Numbered from the stretch's first letter, positions 42,133 to 51,128 are shown. The stretch: DNA of 64,000 bases from Butyrivibrio sp. MB2005 (GCF_000424285.1 NZ_AUJP01000017.1:62001-126000), one strand, 5' to 3'. The notes: a model not told the origin generated them from the sequence alone. Made by a program: numbers and translations.

Positions 42133-42504
42133 ATGGACGCTAAAGAAGTAAAAGAACTGCAGCAATTAAGAAACGAGCTACAGTCGATTAACGACAGGCT
42201 TCTAAATCTCATTAACAACAATCAGGATATAAAAGAAAATCAGGAGAAATTGCAGAAGGCTCCAAATGCTAAACAGCTTTTTGATCCTGAACTACAAAAA
42301 GAGGAAACAACCATTCCCCCAGCTACCACTCCTACTCTTACCCTCATTGATGTAAAAAGGGTTCTTATGGAAAAGGCTCACGCTGGTTTTGATCAAGAAG
42401 TACACGCCCTTATCAAGAGCTATGATGTGGAAAAACTCTCATCCGTACCCAAAGATAAATATGCTGAGCTTCTTGAAAAAGCAAAGGAGATCGGAAATGG
42501 TTAA
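42133..42504 (+). CDS. hypothetical phage early protein
   Basis: 123 aa with an N-terminal coiled coil (KEVKELQQLRNELQSINDRL), a Pro/Thr-rich linker (TTIPPATTPTLT) and a C-terminal helical domain (DVKRVLMEKAHAGFDQEVHA, VPKDKYAELLEKAKEIG). The C-terminal pattern is common in phage genes before DUF2800 nucleases and may help recombination; function unproven. It overlaps the next gene by 8 bp. Confidence 0.75.
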   Translation: MDAKEVKELQQLRNELQSINDRLLNLINNNQDIKENQEKLQKAPNAKQLFDPELQKEETTIPPATTPTLTLIDVKRVLMEKAHAGFDQEVHALIKSYDVEKLSSVPKDKYAELLEKAKEIGNG

Positions 42505-43630
42505 GCACGCAATATTGTCAGCATCGTCTGCAGAACGCTGGTCAAAATGTACGCCATCTGCCCTGCTCAACCAACAAGCCGCTGATATCCCATCACCATA
42601 CGCTCAAGAAGGTACCGATGCACACCTTTTATGTTCATACCTTTTGGAACGTGAATATGGTATCGAAACAAGGGATCCTACGGAAAACCTGACATATTAC
42701 AACCAAGAGATGCAAGAATGTGCAGAAATATATCTACAAACAGTCAACGAAATAATGGCAGATGTCAAAAAGGTCTGTCCTGATCCTGTCATATTTGTTG
42801 AGCAAAAGGTTGATTTCTCAAAATGGGTACCTGGAGGTTTTGGAACTGCAGACTGCATTTTATTAGCAGATGGAATAACCCATGTATGTGATTACAAACA
42901 TGGAGCCGGCGTATTCGTGGATGCAACCGCCAATATACAGATGAAGTGCTACGCCCTTGGAGTAATATCCATGTTCGGTGACATCTACGACTTTGACGAA
43001 ATCTGTATGCACATCATACAGCCAAGAAAAGAAAACATCTCGTCATGGTCAATCAAAGTATCAGAACTACTTACCTGGGCAGATGATTATCTATCTCCAA
43101 GGGCACAGCTTGCTATAAAAGGTGAAGGTGAGTTTGTTGCCGGCTCTCATTGCCATTTTTGTAAAGTAAAAGCCACATGCAGGAAACGTGCGGAAGCAAA
43201 CCTCGAGCTTGCCAAGCTTGATTTCAAGTTACCTGCTATACTTTCAGATTCAGAAATCTCTGTTGTACTTGAAAAAGTAGATAACCTTGTTTCCTGGGCA
43301 AATGACGTCAAAGATTATGCCCTTACAGAAGCATTGAAAGGGAAAAAATTTGAAGGATTCAAAGTTGTTGAAGGTCGATCAAATAGAAAATTTACAGATG
43401 TAACTGCTGTTGCTGATATTGTCACATCAGCCGGTTACGATCCATACAAAAAAGAAGTATATGGAATTAGTGCCATGGAGACTATGCTTGGCAAAAAGAA
43501 GTTTGTAGAGCTACTTGGTAACTATGTTGTAAAACCACAAGGAAAACCCGTTTTAGTTTCAATCACAGACAAGCGCCCTGAGTTTAATTCAGCCGCAGAG
43601 GAATTTAAAGAAAAATTGGAGGAAAAATAA
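42497..43630 (+). CDS. DUF2800 phage nuclease (RecB/Cas4-like)
   Basis: 377 aa starting MVKHAILSASSAERWSKCTP, the family's usual start. The nuclease core is FGTADCILLADGITHVCDYKHG (Asp, then D-x-K), and a Cys cluster CHFCKVKATCRKRA resembles Cas4/AddB-like iron-sulfur exonucleases. Likely role: 5' or 3' exonuclease in phage recombination, partnered with the next gene. The frame extends upstream to 42389, but the overlap with the previous gene and a GGAGATCGGAA site support 42497. Confidence 0.9.
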   Translation: MVKHAILSASSAERWSKCTPSALLNQQAADIPSPYAQEGTDAHLLCSYLLEREYGIETRDPTENLTYYNQEMQECAEIYLQTVNEIMADVKKVCPDPVIFVEQKVDFSKWVPGGFGTADCILLADGITHVCDYKHGAGVFVDATANIQMKCYALGVISMFGDIYDFDEICMHIIQPRKENISSWSIKVSELLTWADDYLSPRAQLAIKGEGEFVAGSHCHFCKVKATCRKRAEANLELAKLDFKLPAILSDSEISVVLEKVDNLVSWANDVKDYALTEALKGKKFEGFKVVEGRSNRKFTDVTAVADIVTSAGYDPYKKEVYGISAMETMLGKKKFVELLGNYVVKPQGKPVLVSITDKRPEFNSAAEEFKEKLEEK

Positions 43631-43631
43631 T

Positions 43632-44198
43632 ATGTTAAAGACAAAAGTTGTTACAGGACCCGAAACCAGATTCTCATACGCAAATGTGTGGGAACCAAAG
43701 CCATCACTTAACGGTGGAAAACCCAAGTATAGTGTTAGTCTTATCATTAAAAAGAGTGATACAAAGACCATCAATGCTATTAATGCAGCTATCCAGGCAG
43801 CCTATGAGGAAGGCGAAACTAAGCTAAAAGGTAATGCAAAGGTTGCTCCCGCACTTGAAGGAATTAGAACTCCTCTTCGTGATGGAGATACTGATCGCCC
43901 AGGAGATGCTGCTTATGCTGGCTGCTATTTCATTAACGCCAATTCAGATACCGCTCCTGGTATTGTTGATGCACAGTGTAACCAGATTATTGATCGTAGT
44001 GAGTGCTACTCCGGTGTATATGGTAGAGCAAGTATTAACTTCTATGCCTACAACACTAATGGTAATAAGGGCATTGCTGCTGGTCTTAACAATCTTCAGG
44101 TATTAAAGAAAGGTGAATCTCTCGGAGGAAAGTCTAGTGCAGAATCTGACTTCGCAGAATTTGTGACAGATACAACCGAGGATAGCTTCTTAGACTAA
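43632..44198 (+). CDS. DUF2815 phage ssDNA-binding protein
   Basis: 188 aa: TKVVTGPETRFSYANVWEP, NGGKPKYSVSLIIKKSD, LRDGDTDRPGDAAYAGCYFI, NNLQVLKKGESLGG. This is the DUF2815 family, thought to bind or anneal single-stranded DNA (OB-fold-like) beside DUF2800 nuclease and phage polymerase. Acidic C-terminus as in SSB proteins. AGGAAAAATAAT precedes the ATG. Confidence 0.9.
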   Translation: MLKTKVVTGPETRFSYANVWEPKPSLNGGKPKYSVSLIIKKSDTKTINAINAAIQAAYEEGETKLKGNAKVAPALEGIRTPLRDGDTDRPGDAAYAGCYFINANSDTAPGIVDAQCNQIIDRSECYSGVYGRASINFYAYNTNGNKGIAAGLNNLQVLKKGESLGGKSSAESDFAEFVTDTTEDSFLD

Positions 44199-44221
44199 GC
44201 CCCCTCATATATTTTTACATA

Positions 44222-44255
44222 GGGACAGCAGTATAAAAGCTGCTGCCCCATTTTT
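44222..44255 (+). terminator. internal terminator/attenuator
   Basis: GGGACAGCAG, loop, CTGCTGCCCCATTTTT, between the DUF2815 and polymerase genes. It should reduce polymerase expression relative to the ssDNA-binding protein. Confidence 0.7.
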
Positions 44256-44270
44256 AATAAGGTGGTAAAT

Positions 44271-46235
44271 ATGAAAATTTCAATTGACTTAGAAACTTAC
44301 TCCGATGTTGATCTTCAAAAGTCCGGAGTTTACAGATATGCACAATCCGAAAATTTTGAAATACTCCTATTCTCCTACTCCATAGACGATGCCCCTGTAA
44401 TATGCATCGACGTAGCAAGCGGAGAAGAGATTCCAGAAGATATCCTCCTTGCTCTTGTTAATGACAATACGGAAAAATGGGCCTACAATGCTTCATTTGA
44501 ACGAGTCTGTCTGTCAGAGTGGCTAAAGAAAAAGAAACCTTTTATAGCCTCAGTATTTACAAATAATACTGGTTACATAAATCCAGATGGCTGGAAGTGC
44601 GACATGATATGGGCTGCTTATCTTGGACTACCTCTTAAACTTGCAGGCTCCGGCGCGATCCTTGGTCTTGATGAGCAAAAAATGACAGAAGGTAAGGATC
44701 TCATTAAATACTTCTGCTGTCCCTGCAAAGCTACAAAAGTAAATGGTGGCCGCACTCGTAATCTCCCAAAGCATGCTCCAGAAAAATGGGAGTTATTCAA
44801 AAAATACAATATTCGTGATGTTGAAGTAGAAATGAACATTCATAAGCGACTATCTAAATACCCTGTACCTGAATTTGTCTGGGATGAATATCACCTTGAT
44901 CAAAGAATCAATGACCGTGGGATCCTTATAGACATGGCACTTGTACATCAGGCTATATCTATGGATGAACTGGCACAGTCAGAACTTCAAGGCGCATTGA
45001 AGGAAATTACTAATCTTGAGAATCCAAACAGCGTATCGCAGATAAAGAATTGGCTTTCAAACAATGGCCTTGTAGTCGAATCCCTGGGTAAGAAACAAGT
45101 AACTGAACTCATAAAAACAGCACCTGCAGAACTAAAGAAAGTATTGGAACTCAGACAGCAATCAGCAAAGTCATCCGTCAAAAAATATACTGCTATGGCC
45201 AATATGGTTTGCAGCGATAACAGGGCCCGCGGTTGCTTTGCTTTCTATGGATCGCATACCGGTCGTTTTGCAGGAAGAGGTATTCAGTTACAAAACCTTC
45301 CCAGAAATGAGATGGAGGAACTTGAGATCGTAAGAGACACAGTAAAGAGAGGCGACTACGAACTACTCTCCTTCCTTTATGATTCAGTACCAGAGGTTTT
45401 ATCCGAGCTTACACGAACAGCTCTTATCCCCCGTCCAGGTTATAAATTTATAGTAGCGGACTTTTCCGCTATCGAAGCCAGGGTCCTTTCGTGGCTTGCA
45501 GGTGAAGAATGGCGCATGGAAGTCTTTGCTAATAACGGAGATATTTACTGTGAAACCGCCAGCAGAATGTTTAAAAAGCCTGTTGTCAAACATGGGGTCA
45601 ACGGTGCGCTCAGAGCAAAAGGCAAACAATGTGAGCTATCATGCGGTTATGGTGGCAGCGTCGGCGCATTAAAGAATATGGGCGCCATAGAAGCTGGTAT
45701 GAAGGAAGAAGAATTGCAACCCCTTGTGGATATGTGGCGTGAATCGAATCCGAAGATCGTTTCTCTGTGGTATGAAGTTGATAAAGCCGCAAAGACTGCT
45801 ATCATCAATAAAGCCTCCGCAGAAACGCATGGTATAAAATTCATATGCAAATCCGGTATGCTTTTTATAGTCTTACCTTCAGGAAGAATGCTCTCTTATG
45901 TAAAACCTAATATAGGAATAAATCGATATGGCTCAGAAAGCATTACCTATGAAGGTACCGACGGCACAAAACATTGGAGCAGACTTGAGACCTTTGGAGG
46001 AAAACTTGTCGAGAACATCATACAGGCCATAAGTAGAGATATTCTCTGCAGCTCCATGAAAAACTTATCAATGTATAACATCTGTGCTCACGTCCACGAC
46101 GAGATTATCATAGAATCCCCCATGACAGAATCTGTTGATTATATCTGTGATCAGATGGCCATTATACCTTCTTGGGCAAAAGGATTACTTCTACGCGCCG
46201 ATGGTTATGAATCTATGTTCTATAAAAAAGATTAG
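44271..46235 (+). CDS. phage family A DNA polymerase
   Basis: 654 aa. The N-terminal 3'-5' exonuclease starts with KISIDLETYSDVDL (D-x-E). The polymerase has motif A VADFSAIEARVLSWLAG (about 400), motif B LRAKGKQCELSCGYGG (about 450) and motif C HVHDEIIIES (about 610). It replicates phage DNA. ATG at 44271 follows AAGGTGG; a GTG at 44262 is in frame but lies on the ribosome site. It is last in the plus-strand operon. Confidence 0.95.
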   Translation: MKISIDLETYSDVDLQKSGVYRYAQSENFEILLFSYSIDDAPVICIDVASGEEIPEDILLALVNDNTEKWAYNASFERVCLSEWLKKKKPFIASVFTNNTGYINPDGWKCDMIWAAYLGLPLKLAGSGAILGLDEQKMTEGKDLIKYFCCPCKATKVNGGRTRNLPKHAPEKWELFKKYNIRDVEVEMNIHKRLSKYPVPEFVWDEYHLDQRINDRGILIDMALVHQAISMDELAQSELQGALKEITNLENPNSVSQIKNWLSNNGLVVESLGKKQVTELIKTAPAELKKVLELRQQSAKSSVKKYTAMANMVCSDNRARGCFAFYGSHTGRFAGRGIQLQNLPRNEMEELEIVRDTVKRGDYELLSFLYDSVPEVLSELTRTALIPRPGYKFIVADFSAIEARVLSWLAGEEWRMEVFANNGDIYCETASRMFKKPVVKHGVNGALRAKGKQCELSCGYGGSVGALKNMGAIEAGMKEEELQPLVDMWRESNPKIVSLWYEVDKAAKTAIINKASAETHGIKFICKSGMLFIVLPSGRMLSYVKPNIGINRYGSESITYEGTDGTKHWSRLETFGGKLVENIIQAISRDILCSSMKNLSMYNICAHVHDEIIIESPMTESVDYICDQMAIIPSWAKGLLLRADGYESMFYKKD

Positions 46236-46237
46236 AA

Positions 46238-46273
46238 ATAAAAAGAGAATGGAGACAAACCATTCTCTTTTTG
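46238..46273. terminator. bidirectional terminator
   Basis: AAAAAGAGAATGG, 7-nt loop, CCATTCTCTTTTT with A and T runs on both sides, between the convergent polymerase and NACHT genes. Confidence 0.85.
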
Positions 46274-46276
46274 ATT

Positions 46277-48982
46277 CTAATGAAAATTGGATAAAAATTC
46301 TGACTCAGCCAAGTCTTTTTTTCCTTCATACTTACGCTTTAAACTATCATAAAAATTAAGAATTCCTCTATATTCCTGTCTTAAAGGAAAATCTTTATCT
46401 AATAATTTGTGTAATATAAAGTCATTATGTTCCCTATCAAGAGTATCATCCATGATATAATTTAATGCTATCATATGTGTGCTTATAAAACACATACTTC
46501 CAGCATATTCTGGTTCGTAACAATCCTCGTAGCCTTCAGGTATCTCATCGTATGATACTAATTCCGTGCATCCTCCCCTTCTTTCAATATCATTCCAATC
46601 TGAATATATGTAATAGTAGTCCTCCTTTTCCGTTGCATATTCTGTACTGTCATCAAAATCCATTTTTGTAAAATCTCTATGTAGTTGATATTGTCCAACA
46701 ATAAAGTTATACACTGCCCAATCTGTATCCATATGTACACACTCGATATCACCTGTTCCATAAGTAATATCAGAATAGTACATTCTTAAAAACTTCAAAT
46801 AATCTTTGTCTGTATCTTGCATTCCACAATCTATAAAGTGTTCTCTTAAATATGGATAAATTATGCACAATTCTGTCTTTCTTTCATCAAGTCCATATAA
46901 CATCGGTAATGTTTCATCATCAAATAGACTTTCATCATACATCGTAAATATTCTCAAAATACTCGGGTATGTGCCCTCTAATTGTCTTGAGAAAAAATAG
47001 GCTGCGAAATACTCCTGAAAGGATCTGTGTATCCATCTATATGTGTCCTCATCAAGATAGATAAAACATAACTTCTCAGTTATATCTTCTATAAATGCCT
47101 CAACAGTTGTCGTAATATTATTAGCATCTATTACTTCTTGTAAATACTTACGGAATATCTCAGTCGGAAACTCATATTCCTGCTTAGCAAATGCCAAAGC
47201 ACAAAATTCTCCAAATACTCTTTTGAATTTTTCTATATCCAATCCCGTTTTAAATTCTCTTGTTAACCCTTTATTGCCATCATGCCTTTGCGCCAAAACA
47301 GCATATGCATCTTCATAAAACAAATATCTTTTTGTAGCTATAGTATTAGTAACCGCATATGTGGTTAGCATGATAGTTAATAGTAATGGATTACCAAGAA
47401 ATTCTTTTTTTTCATCTCTGTTAAAATTGAACCTATTTTCCTGAAGATCTTTTATAAATCTTTCTTTTAAATCATTGTCTACTTCGTTCGGGTCAATCTT
47501 TCTTATCATCTCATATGCTTGATCTGCTTCTAATGGCAATATTTCAAAAGGAATGAAAGAATCTAATAAGCGCAATTGATTATTATTTCGAGAAGATATA
47601 ATAATATAGTTATTAGGATAGTGAAGAAAAAATCTCTCTATTTCATCTCTAAAAATCGCCCTATATTTTTGAGGTATTTCATCATAACCGTCGATAAGCA
47701 GAACTATCTTCCCTAAATTCAATAATTCGACCAAATCACTCTTAATAAGAGTTGCATCATATTTTGAAAATACATCATATAAAGACTCTATAATATCATA
47801 TTGGCCATCTGGACTAAGCTTACTAGCAATAATAAAGATCGGTACCATCTGATATTTTGAGTAGTTCTCAATTGTATCAAGCATCAAATGATACATCATC
47901 ATAGTTTTGCCCAGTCCACCACTTCCGACTATTTGTATTTTAGTAGCACTGGTTGCACGCATCAAAGTCTCTATACTTATGCCATGAATACTTTCAGGCA
48001 CATGTCTATGCTGTGACTTTTTTTCTAAAAAAGTTATAGGGCTAATCACTCTTAATCTCAAATCATTGCATACATAGAAATCCTTAAATGGCCTTTTAAC
48101 CTTGTACAAATATGTTGTACATTTTGAGTATGAACCATAAAGATTAGATAAGTATTTTGCATATTTGCCAGAAAGGACAAAATCCTCTGATTTTTTTCTT
48201 ATAACAGGAATCATCGTGTTGGTAATATATTGATCCCCTACTACGATAGTATAACTATTCTTATCTTTAGCTGAATGCACGTTATTTAAGTCATCCGGCA
48301 TCTTAGATATGTATGAATCATATGTAAGGTCAACATGCGTTTTCATAGCACCATTTTCTAAAAGAGCTTTATCAAATCTAATAGGTGAGCTCTTCTTATC
48401 CTGTCTTGTCCATTGCTTTAATGTATATTGTCCTAATCCATTATCAGAGCAATATCTAAAAACATAAACCCATATAGCAAGTAAAAATTCATAAAAATCT
48501 ATTTTAATTTTCTCTTCATCATCAACGAACAATTCATCTCTTCTACAAGGAAGGAATCCAGGTCTAATATAAAGCAATTTATCCTCAATATATCCATCTT
48601 TTCTTATAAGCTCAAGAAGTGCTGCTACCAACCAGGTATGATTATCTTTATCCTTGTATATGTACTCATCGCAAAAACGCTGTACCTGACTAATTACAGT
48701 CTGCTTAGATGCACGTATTCTTTCTTCAAACATGTCCGCCACTTTTGCATCTCCTAACCGAACATATTTACTGTTTTTTCTCAATGGCTTACAGTTCTTG
48801 AAATCAGATGCATATGTAGAAAGCATTTCTATATCAACATTTTCCATAGCCTGCGGGTCACCAATAGAAATAAAATCTTTAAATATTACCTTTTGTGAAG
48901 GCACATTACTATTTGTTGCTTCTAGTAACAATGAAAAAAAAGTACCTCCGCAAAGACATAATGCTGATTTTGTATCATTCAT
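46277..48982 (-). CDS. NACHT-domain STAND NTPase (putative anti-phage defence)
   Basis: 901 aa. Residues 1-340 are an unrecognised N-terminal region (sensor or effector). The NACHT core is Walker A QIVGSGGLGKTMMMYHLM (about 350), Walker B KIVLLIDGYDEIP (about 422) and sensor NNYIIISSRNNNQLR. A helical domain follows with the WIHRSFQEYFAAYFFSRQL motif (about 650) typical of bacterial NACHT proteins, then an acidic C-terminal region rich in Asp and Tyr. Bacterial NACHT (bNACHT) and Avs proteins kill or stop growth of infected cells. It is monocistronic, AT-richer than the phage genes, and sits just outside the phage replication operon, so it is acquired cargo. Confidence 0.85.
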   Translation of the reverse strand: MNDTKSALCLCGGTFFSLLLEATNSNVPSQKVIFKDFISIGDPQAMENVDIEMLSTYASDFKNCKPLRKNSKYVRLGDAKVADMFEERIRASKQTVISQVQRFCDEYIYKDKDNHTWLVAALLELIRKDGYIEDKLLYIRPGFLPCRRDELFVDDEEKIKIDFYEFLLAIWVYVFRYCSDNGLGQYTLKQWTRQDKKSSPIRFDKALLENGAMKTHVDLTYDSYISKMPDDLNNVHSAKDKNSYTIVVGDQYITNTMIPVIRKKSEDFVLSGKYAKYLSNLYGSYSKCTTYLYKVKRPFKDFYVCNDLRLRVISPITFLEKKSQHRHVPESIHGISIETLMRATSATKIQIVGSGGLGKTMMMYHLMLDTIENYSKYQMVPIFIIASKLSPDGQYDIIESLYDVFSKYDATLIKSDLVELLNLGKIVLLIDGYDEIPQKYRAIFRDEIERFFLHYPNNYIIISSRNNNQLRLLDSFIPFEILPLEADQAYEMIRKIDPNEVDNDLKERFIKDLQENRFNFNRDEKKEFLGNPLLLTIMLTTYAVTNTIATKRYLFYEDAYAVLAQRHDGNKGLTREFKTGLDIEKFKRVFGEFCALAFAKQEYEFPTEIFRKYLQEVIDANNITTTVEAFIEDITEKLCFIYLDEDTYRWIHRSFQEYFAAYFFSRQLEGTYPSILRIFTMYDESLFDDETLPMLYGLDERKTELCIIYPYLREHFIDCGMQDTDKDYLKFLRMYYSDITYGTGDIECVHMDTDWAVYNFIVGQYQLHRDFTKMDFDDSTEYATEKEDYYYIYSDWNDIERRGGCTELVSYDEIPEGYEDCYEPEYAGSMCFISTHMIALNYIMDDTLDREHNDFILHKLLDKDFPLRQEYRGILNFYDSLKRKYEGKKDLAESEFLSNFH

Positions 48983-49015
48983 ATTCTTTCATCCCCCAGG
49001 TATAAAACTACAAAA

Positions 49016-49198
49016 TTAATACTTTATATCGCCATTAACATTGTCTGTTAACCCTGTTAACTTCATCCTTAATTCATAAAAACATATTTTTATTATATCA
49101 CACGAAATGCGGCTGAACTGATCATTGGGCCATTCCAAGCTTTCATAGTGATTACTACGAAATAATCTGAACTGCTCTTTTGGAATAGCGCAGCTCAC
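49016..49198 (-). CDS. possible small protein or gene remnant
   Basis: 60-aa frame (includes WPNDQFSRISCDIIKICFYE) starting at GTG without a clear ribosome site, just upstream of the NACHT gene on the same strand. It reads like real protein, but the start lies against an inverted repeat. It could be the tail of a decayed gene. Listed because 48983-49303 holds nothing else except the inverted repeat. Confidence 0.3.
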   Translation of the reverse strand: MSCAIPKEQFRLFRSNHYESLEWPNDQFSRISCDIIKICFYELRMKLTGLTDNVNGDIKY

Positions 49199-49203
49199 AA
49201 CCT

Positions 49204-49276
49204 GAAACGGAGAATTTCTCAGTTTTGGTTTTGTGTCTGCGCTATTTTTGCGCCCTCAGGCCACTTTCTCCGTTTC
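49204..49276 (+). promoter_or_regulatory. inverted repeat in the leader of the sigma-like gene
   Basis: GAAACGGAGAA (49204-49214) and TTCTCCGTTTC (49266-49276) are perfect 11-bp arms enclosing 51 nt, which itself contains the hairpin GCGC-TATTTTT-GCGC. The right arm ends 27 bp before the ATG of the sigma-like gene. It could be an RNA structure or an autoregulatory site. Confidence 0.5.
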
Positions 49277-49303
49277 GCAATAAACGACACGGAGGAAAAT
49301 CTA

Positions 49304-49807
49304 ATGAAAAATGATGCGCAAATCACAGTAAAAATCACCACTTCTACAGAAGAATACTTCTTAGAAATAAACGGGACATCTGTTCCTTGCTCACGCGAAG
49401 TATACCTAGCTTACAAGCGTCCTGGAAGGAAGGAAGCCATGCGAGAATACCGAGGTCAAAGGCCTTTTATAAATGGTCGGCGCTGTTTGGAAGATTGTCG
49501 AACTTGCATAAATTTTGCCGGTGGAAAGTGTGAACTTGCAAAGGAATTAAGTCTAGATAAGGAATATGCGGATACATCTTTTGAGCCAAAGCATTCTGCA
49601 AATACAGAAGATGAAGCAGAGCTCAGAATACTAATAGCCAATATGTTTCATGAGCTTAAAAATGAAGATGAAAGATGCCGAGAAATTCTCGGACTAATGA
49701 TTCAGGAACTCTCACAACGTGAAATCGCAAAAGAGCTTAATATAGCCACTAGTACAGTTACCCATTATATAAAAAAAATAAGAAAAAAACTTGATAAATT
49801 TAGGTAA
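49304..49807 (+). CDS. sigma-70 region 4-like regulator of a mobile element
   Basis: 167 aa. The N-terminal half (EVYLAYKRPGRKEAMREY) and Cys-rich CLEDCRTCINFAGGKC match small sigma-like proteins common on Firmicute integrative elements. The C-terminal half is a sigma region 4 helix-turn-helix (LSQREIAKELNIATSTVTHY). It has no region 2, so it is not a complete sigma factor. GGAGGAAAATCTA precedes the ATG. It lies alone between terminators and faces away from the NACHT gene; it may control element genes. Confidence 0.8.
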   Translation: MKNDAQITVKITTSTEEYFLEINGTSVPCSREVYLAYKRPGRKEAMREYRGQRPFINGRRCLEDCRTCINFAGGKCELAKELSLDKEYADTSFEPKHSANTEDEAELRILIANMFHELKNEDERCREILGLMIQELSQREIAKELNIATSTVTHYIKKIRKKLDKFR

Positions 49808-49810
49808 TTT

Positions 49811-49852
49811 AAAAGGCCATTGCAGTTCTCTTATTCTTGCAATGGCCTTTTA
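49811..49852. terminator. bidirectional terminator
   Basis: AAAAGGCCATTGCA, 13-nt loop, TGCAATGGCCTTTT between the convergent sigma-like and Nudix genes. Confidence 0.9.
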
Positions 49853-49873
49853 TAAGTTTTTAATAATACTAAT

Positions 49874-50272
49874 TCACTCCCACTCTCTTATCGCATCCCT
49901 GATCTCCGGAATAATAATCTTATCTGCCGGGAGCCAATCAACACTATATATATCATCAGCTGTAAGCCATTTTGAAGCTTCATGCTCCAAAAGAGACAGC
50001 TTGCCATTCTTAATTTCACACCAGTAGCAATCCATGCTCAGGTGAAATGTATCATAGCCATATTCTATCTTGTTAATATGCCTACCTACTTCTATATCAG
50101 TATCAAGTTCTTCCTTTATTTCTCTCCGAAGCGCCTCCTGAGGTGTTTCACCTTCTTCGATCTTTCCGCCAGGAAATTCCCAGCCATCTTTAAATTCACC
50201 ATATCCACGCTGCGTAGCAAATATTTTACCTTCATGGTAAATAACTGCAGCTACAACACTAACTGTTTTCAT
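49874..50272 (-). CDS. Nudix hydrolase (MutT-like)
   Basis: 132 aa with a complete Nudix box: GGKIEEGETPQEALRREIKEEL (G-x5-E-x7-R-E-U-x-E-E-x-G/D form), preceded by GYGEFKDGWEFPGG. The closest family is 8-oxo-dGTP/CTP diphosphatase (MutT/NudG), which cleans the nucleotide pool. C-terminal WLTADDIYSVDWLPADK is the usual end. In this defence region it may alternatively act on signal nucleotides, which is speculation. Confidence 0.9.
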   Translation of the reverse strand: MKTVSVVAAVIYHEGKIFATQRGYGEFKDGWEFPGGKIEEGETPQEALRREIKEELDTDIEVGRHINKIEYGYDTFHLSMDCYWCEIKNGKLSLLEHEASKWLTADDIYSVDWLPADKIIIPEIRDAIREWE

Positions 50273-50327
50273 TTTTATTTCTCTTTGTAAATAATTCTCA
50301 ATACAATAGTATAATTGATTATCAGAA

Positions 50328-50364
50328 AAGGTCTACAGTAACAATTATGTTACTACAGACCTCT
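50328..50364 (-). terminator. intrinsic terminator of the restriction-side operon
   Basis: AGGTCTACAGTAACA and TGTTACTACAGACCT pair with a 3-nt loop. It lies immediately after the DUF3883 gene stop. Confidence 0.8.
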
Positions 50365-50367
50365 TAT

Positions 50368-50967
50368 TTACATTACATAATTTGTTGCTGTAAGCTTGTT
50401 TATGTCAACAGCACCTTTTTCAATATAAAAGTCACCATTACCTGTTTTCACATCAAAATTGTAAATCCTGTAAAGATAGTAATGATTTGCGTTATTTTCA
50501 GAAAACTTCACCTCCCCTTCAGATATATGGAAGAGATTATTCTTTGAACCAGAAGTCGTTTTTACTTCGATATACTTCTTCGTACCATCTACTTCATAAG
50601 ACTGAACATCAAATTTTGCTGTTTTTCCAATAGTCTCCCTGGTAGCAACAACTAGATCAGCTAAATCTGCTCGACCGGCCAATTTAAGCTGTGCTTTTTC
50701 ATAGGCCACTACCGCATCCTCTCCTGCATTACCTTTGAATGAATTCTTTTTGGCCTCGCCCTGAAAGTCCACTTTTTTTCCAGTGAAATCAGTGTTCTTA
50801 ACCCCCTTAGGCTTCACTCTATTTGCCGGAGCAGTATCAAGAGTCAACTTGCCAATAACGATTTCCGGTTCTGCTAAACCTTCCGTTTTTGTGATCAATT
50901 GACCTGCCCTTGTTTTTATAACAAGATCGGGAAGTGCATGCATTGTATTAGTGAGATCAAAATCCAT
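50368..50967 (-). CDS. DUF3883 (PD-(D/E)XK-like) protein
   Basis: 199 aa starting MDFDLTNTMHAL. Residues about 75-190 match DUF3883: GNAGEDAVVAYEKAQLKLAG, AKFDVQSYEVDGTKKYIEVK (Asp, then E-x-K catalytic pattern), HYYLYRIYNFDVKTGNGDFY. This nuclease-like module is often the C-terminal part of defence proteins; here it stands almost alone with a short N-terminal region. Its ATG overlaps the stop of the 53-aa gene. It is the last gene before a strong terminator and probably co-transcribed with the restriction genes. Confidence 0.8.
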   Translation of the reverse strand: MDFDLTNTMHALPDLVIKTRAGQLITKTEGLAEPEIVIGKLTLDTAPANRVKPKGVKNTDFTGKKVDFQGEAKKNSFKGNAGEDAVVAYEKAQLKLAGRADLADLVVATRETIGKTAKFDVQSYEVDGTKKYIEVKTTSGSKNNLFHISEGEVKFSENNANHYYLYRIYNFDVKTGNGDFYIEKGAVDINKLTATNYVM

Positions 50968-51128
50968 TATATGCCACATAAAGTAAACAGGCTTTTCTTT
51001 ATCTGTACGCTTATGTCACCATATTCAAATCTAATTTCAGCCAGTGCCTTATGAATTGAATCTACAATTGCTAAATTAAACGAATTCTCATCTTTACTGT
51101 TGGCATTACTAATTCTTCCTATAAGCAT
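50967..51128 (-). CDS. small protein before the DUF3883 gene
   Basis: 53 aa (MLIGRISNANSKDENSFNLA to LFTLCGI), with AAGGAG 5 nt upstream and a TAATG overlap with the DUF3883 gene, so translational coupling is likely. It has the look of a helical protein. No family recognised. It may be a partner or regulator of the nuclease. Confidence 0.6.
   Translation of the reverse strand: MLIGRISNANSKDENSFNLAIVDSIHKALAEIRFEYGDISVQIKKSLFTLCGI

Noticed and set aside
42389-42496. Upstream extension of the DUF2800 gene
   Set aside because: It overlaps the preceding gene entirely in another frame; the family normally starts at MVKHAILSASS and a ribosome site is there.
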